Shown here: positions 1 to 5,958 of the stretch, in pieces | Layout of the letters: each line of letters begins with the position of its first letter | Numbering within the stretch: the stretch's first letter is position 1 | From: Burkholderiales bacterium | Lineage (GTDB): Bacteria; Pseudomonadota; Gammaproteobacteria; Burkholderiales; Burkholderiaceae_C | Assembly: GCA_013205525.1 (NCBI GenBank) | Contig: JABMMR010000140.1 | Coordinates: 1-6,534 of the forward strand | Direction: 5' to 3' | Length of the DNA stretch: 6,534 bases | Notes under the pieces: generated by a model | The model's input: only the letters and a program-made list of their open reading frames with translations | What the model was told of the DNA's origin: nothing | Databases searched by the model: none | Made by a program: the position numbers and the translations under genes

Positions 1-129
1 CACATCATCTCAGCCGCTATTTTCAGCGGTGCGCATACGTTGATGAGCGAAGACATGCAGCATGGTGCGACCATTCAAGGCATTCAGATTCATAACCCAT
101 TTACACATCCAAGCCCACCGCGCAAATGA
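1..129 (+). CDS. PIN-domain protein, VapC-like ribonuclease, C-terminal end only (5' end outside window)
   Basis: The window opens inside a reading frame of 42 codons that ends at TGA 127-129. The visible tail contains LMSEDMQHG (codons 14-22) followed by IQGIQIHNPF. This closely matches the C-terminal signature of PIN-domain proteins of the VapC type, usually written L-x-SEDMQHG-x-x-I-x-G-x-x-I-x-NPF, in which the acidic residue (here Glu17-Asp18 of the visible part) helps bind the catalytic metal ion. Such proteins are small RNases of about 130-140 residues and usually act as toxins of type II toxin-antitoxin pairs. Only about a third of the protein is visible, so the other acidic residues and any upstream antitoxin gene cannot be checked. 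A short tail (THPSPPRK) follows the conserved end. Family assignment is fairly secure; toxin activity is inferred. Confidence 0.8.
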   Translation, partial: HIISAAIFSGAHTLMSEDMQHGATIQGIQIHNPFTHPSPPRK

Positions 130-196
130 CTGCCTGCAATATCCAGTTCATTGACGCGGGCTGAGTTGCCCCAAGCCCACCCTATTAAGCATTAAA

Positions 197-210
197 GTAA
201 TCTCAATTAC
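197..210. promoter_or_regulatory. Perfect 5-bp inverted repeat GTAAT-N4-ATTAC upstream of bciA
   Basis: GTAAT (197-201) and ATTAC (206-210) are exact reverse complements separated by CTCA, directly in front of the bciA ribosome binding site. The 5-N4-5 geometry is that of FNR/CRP-family operators (FNR consensus TTGAT-N4-ATCAA), but only three of five bases per half-site agree with FNR. It could be an operator, a small mRNA hairpin near the ribosome binding site, or chance in an A/T-rich stretch. Confidence 0.25.
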
Positions 211-212
211 CT

Positions 213-216
213 AGGG
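213..216 (+). promoter_or_regulatory. Ribosome binding site for bciA (AGGG), favours ATG 222
   Basis: AGGG lies five bases before ATG 222. The in-frame TTG at 219-221 would sit only two bases behind it, so ATG 222 is the better start and gives an N-terminus MRILLFGSTG that enters directly into the first Rossmann strand. Confidence 0.6.
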
Positions 217-221
217 CTTTG

Positions 222-1196
222 ATGCGCATACTTTTATTCGGTTCCACCGGCACCATAGGCCAAGCCACTTGCAAAGCATTGCTAGAGCGCGGTCACGAGG
301 TGGTTTGCTTTGTGCGCCATTCATCCCAAACCCAAAACCAAACCCAAACCCGGGACTTGCTTGCCGGCGCGCAGGTCCGGTTTGGCGATGTGCAGTCGAT
401 TGAATCCGTTAAAAATGTGGGGCTGCAAGGCGAGCAGTTTGACGCCATCGTTTCTTGCATGGCTTCGCGCACAGGCACGCCCCGCGATGCTTGGGCGATT
501 GACTACACAGCCCATTCGCAGTTGCTCAAAGTTGCGCAGCAAGTAGGCATTGCGCAGTTTGTTTTGCTGTCGGCGATTTGTGTGCAAAAGCCTTTGCTGG
601 CTTTTCAGCAAGCCAAGCTGGCTTTTGAAAAGGAGTTGATTGAATCGGGCTTGACCTACTCGATTGTTCGCCCCACGGCTTTTTTCAAATCGCTGTCGGG
701 GCAAATCAAAAGGCTGCAACAAAACAAACCTTTCTTGTTGTTTGCAGACGGCCAACTGACTGCTTGCAAACCCATCAGCGACCACGATCTGGGCATGTTC
801 ATTGCGCTTTGTCTTAGCGACCCACTTAAGCACAACAAAATCCTGCCCATCGGCGGCCCAAGCGAGGCCATCACACCTTTGCAGCAGGGCGAGTATTTAT
901 TCAAAGCCATGGGAAAAACCCCCAAGTACAAACATGTTCCGGTGGCGCTGTTAGATGTCATCATTCGTGTCTTGCAAACATTAGCTTGGTTGATTCCACC
1001 GCTGGCTGCCAAAGCCGAACTCGCTCGCATTGGGCGCTATTACGCCACCGAGTCCATGCTGGTGTGGGACGCGCAGGGCTTGCGCTATGACGCCCAAGCC
1101 ACGCCATCATTCGGCACACAAACCCTGTTTGCGCATTACGACCAATTGCTTGCAGGTCAGGCCGATGTGCAACTGGGTGAGCACTCGGTGTTTTAA
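222..1196 (+). CDS. bciA: Divinyl (proto)chlorophyllide a 8-vinyl-reductase, NADPH-dependent BciA type
   Basis: This 324-residue atypical short-chain dehydrogenase reduces the C8 vinyl group of divinyl (proto)chlorophyllide to ethyl, using NADPH, in cytoplasmic (bacterio)chlorophyll synthesis. The N-terminus carries the nucleotide-binding GSTGTIG (Gly7, Gly10, Gly13). The family hallmarks then appear in order: SCMASRTG (78-85) with DAWAIDY following, SAICVQKPLL (from Ser117) with the FQQAKLAFE helix, YSIVRPTAFFKSL (from Tyr146), then ACKPIS, LPIGGP, IGRYYATESMLVWD (from Ile270) and a C-terminus ending LGEHSVF. These match bacterial BciA and plant DVR almost block for block, and length is normal. 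A hexamer repeat encodes a Gln/Thr-rich loop at residues 36-43. The gene is co-directional with, and only 27 bp ahead of, a fatty-acyl-CoA-type gene run; no other pigment gene is visible. Identification is based on motif recognition; activity is inferred. Confidence 0.92.
   Translation: MRILLFGSTGTIGQATCKALLERGHEVVCFVRHSSQTQNQTQTRDLLAGAQVRFGDVQSIESVKNVGLQGEQFDAIVSCMASRTGTPRDAWAIDYTAHSQLLKVAQQVGIAQFVLLSAICVQKPLLAFQQAKLAFEKELIESGLTYSIVRPTAFFKSLSGQIKRLQQNKPFLLFADGQLTACKPISDHDLGMFIALCLSDPLKHNKILPIGGPSEAITPLQQGEYLFKAMGKTPKYKHVPVALLDVIIRVLQTLAWLIPPLAAKAELARIGRYYATESMLVWDAQGLRYDAQATPSFGTQTLFAHYDQLLAGQADVQLGEHSVF
327..350 (+). repeat. Four-copy CAAACC hexamer tandem repeat inside bciA
   Basis: Four six-base units, CAAACC, CAAAAC, CAAACC, CAAACC, lie in frame and encode QT-QN-QT-QT (residues 36-43). 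The position corresponds to the variable loop after the second strand of the Rossmann fold. Copy-number change would add or remove two residues without breaking the frame. On the minus strand the region 351 to 325 contains four GGG runs separated by 3, 9 and 3 bases. Confidence 0.75.
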
Positions 1197-1210
1197 TTCG
1201 CCTCTACTTT

Positions 1211-1216
1211 GGGAGA
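1211..1216 (+). promoter_or_regulatory. Ribosome binding site GGGAGA for the hydratase gene, favours TTG 1224
   Basis: GGGAG ends at 1215, eight bases ahead of TTG 1224. The ATG at 1218 lies only two bases behind it, too close for normal pairing with 16S rRNA, and TTG 1209 precedes it. Spacing therefore supports TTG 1224, giving an N-terminus MTEFDSVNLGSWVGR. Confidence 0.55.
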
Positions 1217-1223
1217 AATGATA

Positions 1224-2108
1224 TTGACTGAATTTGACAGCGTAAATCTTGGCAGTTGGGTTGGCAGACAAGAAACCTGCCAAGACACCATCACTGCTGC
1301 ACCTGTGCGGTTAATGTCGGCGCTGCTTGGGCGAGACGACACTTTGCAGGCAGGCGACAGCTTGCCGCCTTTGTGGCATTGGCTGTATTTCTTGCCGGCT
1401 GCCAAAGCTTCTGACATGGCTGAAGATGGGCATCCCAAGCGCGGCGGTTTTTTGCCTCCTGTGCCACTGCCCAGACGCATGTGGGCGGGGGGTAGCTTAG
1501 AGTTTTTAGCACCTATTCTTGTAGGCGATGTGCTCACCCGCACTTCGCGCATTCAATCCATCACGCCGAAAAAAGGGCGGGGTGGTGACTTGGTGTTTGT
1601 GTGTGTAGAGCACCTTTACCATGGCACACAAGGCTTGTGTTTAAGCGAGACACACGACATTGTTTACCGCTCTATGCCAGCCGCGACAGACAAGCCTTTG
1701 CCGCCGATTGGAGCCCACGTCATGGTGGAAACAGGCAATGGTGAGGCTGAGGTGTGGAGCCGCGACGCCGTGCCAGACGAGGTTTTGCTGTTTCGTTATT
1801 CCGCTCTTACCTTCAATGCCCACCGCATCCATTACGACCGTAACTATGCAAGCGAGGTGGAAGGCTATCCCGGCTTGGTGGTGCATGGCCCATTGATGGC
1901 CACTTTGTTGCTCGACTTGCTTCGCAGTCACACTGACAGAGTTGTTAAGCGTTTTTCTTTCAAAGCCGTGCGGCCGATTTTTGAGTGCCAAGATCAGCGG
2001 CGTATGCGCCTGAATGCACAAATGTCCATAGACGCAAAGCGCTGTCGCTTATGGGCGCAAGACCAAGACGATTGGCTGACCATGCAAGCCGATGCTGAAT
2101 TAGCATAG
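1224..2108 (+). CDS. MaoC/FAS1-like double-hotdog hydratase, mesaconyl-C4-CoA / itaconyl-CoA hydratase type
   Basis: This 294-residue protein resembles the family that contains Chloroflexus mesaconyl-C4-CoA hydratase (Meh) and Pseudomonas itaconyl-CoA hydratase (Ich), which add water to a branched enoyl-CoA to give citramalyl-CoA. The N-terminal half carries the family stretch HPKRGG (from His70) then LPPVPLPRRMWAGG (77-90). The C-terminal hotdog carries LTFNAHRIHYD (195-205), with His200, His203 and Asp205, followed by EGYPGLVVHGP (213-223). These are the hydratase-2-like active-site blocks of the family, so both halves look intact, and length is typical. The start is TTG 1224 on ribosome-binding-site spacing; ATG 1218 would add two residues. 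The next gene starts 4 bp after the stop, implying translational coupling. The exact substrate cannot be read from sequence; a general 3-hydroxyacyl-CoA dehydratase is the alternative. Confidence 0.85.
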   Translation: MTEFDSVNLGSWVGRQETCQDTITAAPVRLMSALLGRDDTLQAGDSLPPLWHWLYFLPAAKASDMAEDGHPKRGGFLPPVPLPRRMWAGGSLEFLAPILVGDVLTRTSRIQSITPKKGRGGDLVFVCVEHLYHGTQGLCLSETHDIVYRSMPAATDKPLPPIGAHVMVETGNGEAEVWSRDAVPDEVLLFRYSALTFNAHRIHYDRNYASEVEGYPGLVVHGPLMATLLLDLLRSHTDRVVKRFSFKAVRPIFECQDQRRMRLNAQMSIDAKRCRLWAQDQDDWLTMQADAELA

Positions 2109-2112
2109 TCCT

Positions 2113-3282
2113 ATGAAAACAGCCCTGCCTTCACCTGACGAGTACCAAGAATTGCGCGACGCCGTCAGGGCTTTGTGCGCTGGTTTTGATTCAAGCTATT
2201 GGCAGCGCATTGATGAGCAACGCGCCTACCCCGAAGCTTATGTTGACGCTTTGACAAAAGCGGGTTGGTTGGCGGCATTGATACCCACGCAATATGGTGG
2301 CTCTGGGCTGGGTTTGGCGCAGGCCTCGGTCATCATGGAAGAAATCAATCTTAGCGGGGGCAATGCGGGTTCTTGCCACGGACAGATGTACAACATGGGT
2401 ACCTTGCTGCGCCATGGCTCTGATCAGCAAAAAGAGCATTACCTTCCCAAGATAGCCAGCGGCGAATGGCGACTGCAGTCCATGGCGGTGACCGAACCCA
2501 CCACCGGCACCGACACCACGCAACTCAAAACCACGGCAGTCAAGCAAGGTGACAGGTATGTTGTGAATGGTCAGAAGGTGTGGATTTCAAGGGTGCAGCA
2601 TTCCGATTTCATGATCTTGTTGGCACGCACCACGCCATTTAGCCAAGTCAAGCGCAAAAGCGAAGGCATGTCAATTTTCATTGTGGATGTCAACGCGGCT
2701 TTGTCCCAAGGCATGACGCTCAAACCCATACGCAATATGGTCAACCATGAAACCAATGAAGTGTTTTTTGATCAACTGGAAATTCCTGCAGACAACTTGA
2801 TTGGCGAGGAAGGCAAGGGCTTTTCTTATATTTTGGATGGATTGAATGCCGAGCGCATATTGATTGCAGCCGAATGCATTGGCGACGCGTATTGGTTCAT
2901 AGACCGCGCCAGAAGCTATGCCAGCGAGCGCGTGGTGTTTGGGCGACCCATAGGCCAAAACCAAGGCGTGCAGTTTCCCATTGCCGACGCTTACATGGAA
3001 ACCGAAGCCGCCAACCTGATGCGATGGAAGGCTTGCGAGCTTTTTGATGCGCATGAGCCCTGTGGTGCGCAAGCGAATATGTCTAAATACTTGGCCGCCA
3101 AAGCCTCTTGGGAGGCCGCCAATGTGTGCATGCAAACCCTTGGAGGTTTTGGCTTTGCCAGCGAATATGATGTGGAAAGAAAATTCAGAGAAACCCGTTT
3201 GTACCAAGTCGCCCCCATTTCCACGAACTTGATTTATGCCTATATGGCAGAGCATGTGCTGGGCTTGCCGCGCTCTTTTTAG
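2113..3282 (+). CDS. Acyl-CoA dehydrogenase family protein (FAD)
   Basis: This 389-residue flavoprotein should introduce an alpha,beta double bond into an acyl-CoA, passing electrons to electron-transfer flavoprotein. The full fold is present: an N-terminal helical domain (roughly 1-120), the flavin/substrate strand block with AVTEPTTGTD (125-134) and WIS (157-159), and a C-terminal helical domain with SERVVFGRPIGQ and the dimer-contact QTLGGFGF (341-348). The usual C-terminal catalytic Glu (in YEGT) is absent: the aligned stretch reads RLYQVAPIST, with Pro368 at the Glu position. Glu247 in LNAERILIAA sits where isovaleryl-CoA and long-chain dehydrogenases place their catalytic Glu on helix G, so it is the likely base. 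The RLYQVAPISTNLIYAYMAEH ending resembles paralogues found beside itaconate/mesaconate-type genes. No good ribosome binding site is seen, consistent with coupling to the hydratase gene. Substrate is not determinable; methylsuccinyl-CoA is a guess. Confidence 0.92.
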   Translation: MKTALPSPDEYQELRDAVRALCAGFDSSYWQRIDEQRAYPEAYVDALTKAGWLAALIPTQYGGSGLGLAQASVIMEEINLSGGNAGSCHGQMYNMGTLLRHGSDQQKEHYLPKIASGEWRLQSMAVTEPTTGTDTTQLKTTAVKQGDRYVVNGQKVWISRVQHSDFMILLARTTPFSQVKRKSEGMSIFIVDVNAALSQGMTLKPIRNMVNHETNEVFFDQLEIPADNLIGEEGKGFSYILDGLNAERILIAAECIGDAYWFIDRARSYASERVVFGRPIGQNQGVQFPIADAYMETEAANLMRWKACELFDAHEPCGAQANMSKYLAAKASWEAANVCMQTLGGFGFASEYDVERKFRETRLYQVAPISTNLIYAYMAEHVLGLPRSF

Positions 3283-3291
3283 TGGTTAGCC

Positions 3292-4473
3292 ATGACCAGA
3301 CCCTTAGACCACATCACGGTTGTGTCACTAGAGCATGCGATTGCCGCACCTTTTTGTACCCGCCAACTCGCCGATCTAGGCGCGCGGGTCATCAAAATAG
3401 AGCGCCCCGATGTGGGCGACTTTGCACGAAGCTACGACCAACGGGCAGATGGCTTGTCTTCACATTTTGTCTGGACCAACCGCTCCAAGGAAAGCCTGAC
3501 ACTGGACATCAAGCATGAAAAGTCCATGCAAGTGTTGCTGACGCTTTTGAAAACTGCAGATGTGTTTGTGCAAAATTTGGCGCCAGGCGCGGCGGCCCGC
3601 CTAGGGCTGTCGTTCGAGCAACTTAAAACCCTCAACCCCAAGTTGGTGGTGTGCGACATCTCTGGCTACGGCAACGACGGCCCTTACCGAGATAAAAAAG
3701 CTTACGACCTGCTCATTCAAAGCGAAGCAGGTTTTTTGTCTGTCACAGGCACGCCCGAGACGCCGTCCAAGGCGGGTTGTTCCATCGCTGACATTGCGGC
3801 AGGGATGTATGCCTACACCCATATTTTGTCGGCCTTGTTGCTGCGTGAGAAAACCGGCGAGGGCTCGCACATTGATGTCTCCATGTTGGAGTCGCTGTCG
3901 GAATGGATGAGCTTTCCGCTTTACTATGCCTACAAAGATGCCGAACCGCCTGCGCGTTCAGGTGCATCACACGCCACGATTTACCCTTACGGGCCTTTCC
4001 CCGTGGGCGACGGCAACACCCTCATGCTGGGACTGCAAAACGAACGTGAGTGGCTGATGTTTTGCGACAAAGTCTTGCTTTATGCAAGCCTTGCCGTCGA
4101 TGAGCGTTTCAACACCAACAGCCAACGCCATGTGCACCGCGAAGCACTTAAAACTTTGATAGACCAATGCTTTGCTGCTTTAAGCATCACTGCGGTTGAA
4201 GCGCGATTAGATGAAGCCAAAATTGCGCACGCTCGAATGAACACCATGGCTCAGCTTTGGGACCACCCGCAGCTGAGTGCACGCAAGCGCTGGCAAGACG
4301 TGGCCTCGCCAGTGGGGCCGCTCAGCACGCTTTTACCGCCCGGGGTGAACAGTGCTTACAGTGCCCGTATGGATGGCATTCCTGCTGTGGGTCAGCACAC
4401 CTTGGCCATCTTGCAAGAGTGTGGCATCAGCCCAGAGGATATGGCGGCCATGAAGGCCCAAGGGGCCATCTGA
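3292..4473 (+). CDS. CaiB/BaiF class III CoA-transferase
   Basis: This 393-residue protein belongs to the class III CoA-transferases, which move CoA from a donor thioester to a free carboxylate through an aspartyl intermediate. It opens with the family start PLDHITVVSLEHAIAAPFCT and LGARVIKIERP, followed by the WTNRSKESLTLDIK block. SGYGNDGPY (124-132) precedes KAYDLLIQSEAG, where Asp139 is the expected catalytic residue. GEGSHIDVSMLES (from Gly189) closes the large domain. Length is normal and no domain is missing. Relatives transfer CoA among mesaconate, itaconate, succinate or citramalate (Mct and Ict types), oxalate/formate, or carnitine; partnership with the Meh/Ich-like hydratase favours a C5 dicarboxylate, by context only. 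The start follows the dehydrogenase stop by 9 bp with no clear ribosome binding site, implying coupling. Confidence 0.9.
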   Translation: MTRPLDHITVVSLEHAIAAPFCTRQLADLGARVIKIERPDVGDFARSYDQRADGLSSHFVWTNRSKESLTLDIKHEKSMQVLLTLLKTADVFVQNLAPGAAARLGLSFEQLKTLNPKLVVCDISGYGNDGPYRDKKAYDLLIQSEAGFLSVTGTPETPSKAGCSIADIAAGMYAYTHILSALLLREKTGEGSHIDVSMLESLSEWMSFPLYYAYKDAEPPARSGASHATIYPYGPFPVGDGNTLMLGLQNEREWLMFCDKVLLYASLAVDERFNTNSQRHVHREALKTLIDQCFAALSITAVEARLDEAKIAHARMNTMAQLWDHPQLSARKRWQDVASPVGPLSTLLPPGVNSAYSARMDGIPAVGQHTLAILQECGISPEDMAAMKAQGAI

Positions 4474-4498
4474 ACCAAGTAACCAAGCTTAACCGCGA

Positions 4499-4503
4499 TA
4501 GGA
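4499..4503 (+). promoter_or_regulatory. Ribosome binding site for the aldehyde dehydrogenase gene (TAGGA)
   Basis: TAGGA lies seven bases before ATG 4511 in the 37-bp gap after the CoA-transferase. It supports 4511 over the further in-frame ATGs at 4517 and 4520. The gap shows no terminator, so transcription probably continues. Confidence 0.5.
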
Positions 4504-4510
4504 ATAAAAA

Positions 4511-5944
4511 ATGGCAATGATGTTGATCAATGGGCAGTCGGTTTCGGCTGTATCGGGCAAGACCTTGGAAGTACTCTCACCTGTGGATGGTTTGAAATTT
4601 GAAACCATTCCTCGAGGTGAAGCCGCTGATGTGGATGTGGCCGTGCGTGCCGCCAATGCGGCGCTTGACGGTCCTTGGGGAAAAATGACGGCGCTGGAGC
4701 GCGGGCGTTTGCTGATGAAGTTGGGCGAAAAAGTGTTGGCCCACCATGCCGAACTCAGTTTGCTAGAGGCCAAAGACACCGGCAAGCCCATGACCACCGC
4801 ACGCACCGACATCACTGTGCTGGCGCGTTATTTTGAATATTACGGATCAGCGGCCGACAAAATTCATGGCTTGGTTTTGCCTTTTTTAGACGGTTACAGC
4901 GTGAATGTGTTGCGCGAACCCTTGGGTGTCACGGCCCACATCATTCCTTGGAACTACCCCGCACAAATGATGGGGCGCAGCATCGCACCATCCTTGGCCA
5001 TGGGCAACGCGGTGGTGGTCAAGCCCGCAGAGGATGCTTGTCTGTCGCCGATTCGCATTGCAGAGCTGGCCCGTGAGGTGGGTTTCCCCGATGGTGTGGT
5101 GAATGTGGTGACTGGCTTGGGCGAGGAGGCGGGTGCTGCTTTGTCACATCACTCGGGCATCAATTTCATTTCATTCACCGGTTCCAACGAGGTGGGCGTG
5201 TTGGTGCAAAAGGCGGCCGCACAAAATGTCATCAAATGTGTGTTGGAACTTGGGGGCAAGTCTCCCCATGTGGTGTTTGCCGATGCAGATCTCGACCGCG
5301 CCGTGCCCATCATCACACGCGGCATCATTGCCAACACAGGACAAACCTGCACGGCAGGCAGTCGCTTGATTGTTCACAGCAGTATTTACACACGCATCAT
5401 GGACATGCTGGCCCAAAAATTTTCACAAATCAAAGTCGGTACTCCCGATATGGACTTGGACTGTGGCCCCGTGGTCAACATGTCGCAGCGCGACAGGGTT
5501 GCGCACTACCTCAGCGAGGCGAAAAAGTCGGGCATTGATATCGTGGCGCAGGGTGTGTTGGCTGCAGGCTTGCCCGATAAAGGCTATTACGTCACACCCA
5601 CACTCTTGGGCCGTGTGCCACCAGACCATTGCTGTGCGCAAGAGGAAATTTTTGGGCCTGTGTTGGCAGCCATGACGTTTGAAACCGAGGCCCAAGCGAT
5701 TGCCTTGGCCAACGGCACCGACTACGGATTGATGGCGGCTGTGTGGAGCGAAAACGGTGGATGCCAGCAGCGTGTTGCCAAAGCCATCAAAGCAGGGCAG
5801 GTGTATATCAATGCCTTTGGCGCAGGTGGTGGCGTTGAGTTGCCGTTTGGCGGATTCAAGAAAAGCGGACATGGCCGCGAAAAAGGTTTTTTGGCCTTGG
5901 AAGAGGTGAGCGCCACCAAAACCCTCATCCACTATCATGGCTGA
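4511..5944 (+). CDS. NAD(P)+-dependent aldehyde dehydrogenase (ALDH superfamily)
   Basis: This 477-residue enzyme oxidises an aldehyde to its carboxylic acid in the cytoplasm. All catalytic elements are seen: PWNYP with the oxyanion Asn148, the NAD(P)-contact lysine in VVKPAED (Lys171), FTGSNEVG at the nucleotide site, general base Glu246 in LELGGKSP, and nucleophile Cys280 in NTGQTCTAGSR. The Glu-Cys spacing of 34 is that of canonical ALDHs. EEIFGPVL and the C-terminal ELPFGGFKKSGHGREKG complete the fold. It resembles betaine-aldehyde or broad-range ALDHs; the CoA-acylating (methylmalonate semialdehyde) type is unlikely because the general-base Glu is present. Substrate is unknown. It lies between the CoA-transferase and an SDR gene, which fits a role in making the acid that the CoA-transferase activates. 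Confidence 0.93.
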   Translation: MAMMLINGQSVSAVSGKTLEVLSPVDGLKFETIPRGEAADVDVAVRAANAALDGPWGKMTALERGRLLMKLGEKVLAHHAELSLLEAKDTGKPMTTARTDITVLARYFEYYGSAADKIHGLVLPFLDGYSVNVLREPLGVTAHIIPWNYPAQMMGRSIAPSLAMGNAVVVKPAEDACLSPIRIAELAREVGFPDGVVNVVTGLGEEAGAALSHHSGINFISFTGSNEVGVLVQKAAAQNVIKCVLELGGKSPHVVFADADLDRAVPIITRGIIANTGQTCTAGSRLIVHSSIYTRIMDMLAQKFSQIKVGTPDMDLDCGPVVNMSQRDRVAHYLSEAKKSGIDIVAQGVLAAGLPDKGYYVTPTLLGRVPPDHCCAQEEIFGPVLAAMTFETEAQAIALANGTDYGLMAAVWSENGGCQQRVAKAIKAGQVYINAFGAGGGVELPFGGFKKSGHGREKGFLALEEVSATKTLIHYHG

Positions 5945-5946
5945 AA

Positions 5947-5952
5947 AAGGAG
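5947..5952 (+). promoter_or_regulatory. Ribosome binding site for the SDR gene (AAGGAG)
   Basis: AAGGAG lies six bases before ATG 5959, the strongest ribosome binding site in the window. It sits within the 14-bp gap after the aldehyde dehydrogenase stop codon. Confidence 0.75.
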
Positions 5953-5958
5953 TATTCC

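Larger units (their letters stand above)
130..221 (+). other. Intergenic gap between the PIN gene and bciA, probable leader/promoter region
   Basis: This 92-bp stretch is the largest gene-free interval in the window and the most likely place for a promoter serving bciA and the genes behind it. A weak sigma70-like pair can be drawn (TTGCCC at 166-171 with CATTAA at 190-195, spacer 18), but the -10 matches only half the consensus. I do not call it as a promoter. The second half is A/T-rich (about 183-210), ending in a small dyad and a ribosome binding site. A GGGCT/AGCCC pairing (158-162 with 174-178) has a long loop and no following T-run, so it is not a convincing terminator for the PIN gene. 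Confidence 0.4.

Noticed and set aside
126..164. Twelve-codon open frame (MTACNIQFIDAG) overlapping the PIN stop as ATGA
   Set aside because: Too short, no ribosome binding site stands out, and ATGA overlaps with a stop codon are common by chance.
158..178. Possible hairpin terminator GGGCT/AGCCC after the PIN gene
   Set aside because: Stem is only 5 bp with an 11-base loop and there is no following T-run.
321..833. Minus-strand open frame of 170 codons opposite bciA
   Set aside because: bciA is unmistakable on the plus strand; the antisense frame has no family features.
2671..3255. Long minus-strand open frame of 194 codons inside the acyl-CoA dehydrogenase gene
   Set aside because: The plus-strand protein has full family motifs throughout; the antisense product shows no recognisable domain and is a by-product of codon bias.
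4473..4487. Direct repeat AACCAAG (4473-4479 and 4481-4487) in the gap before the aldehyde dehydrogenase
   Set aside because: Seven-base repeat overlapping a stop codon with no palindrome or attachment-site context; likely chance.
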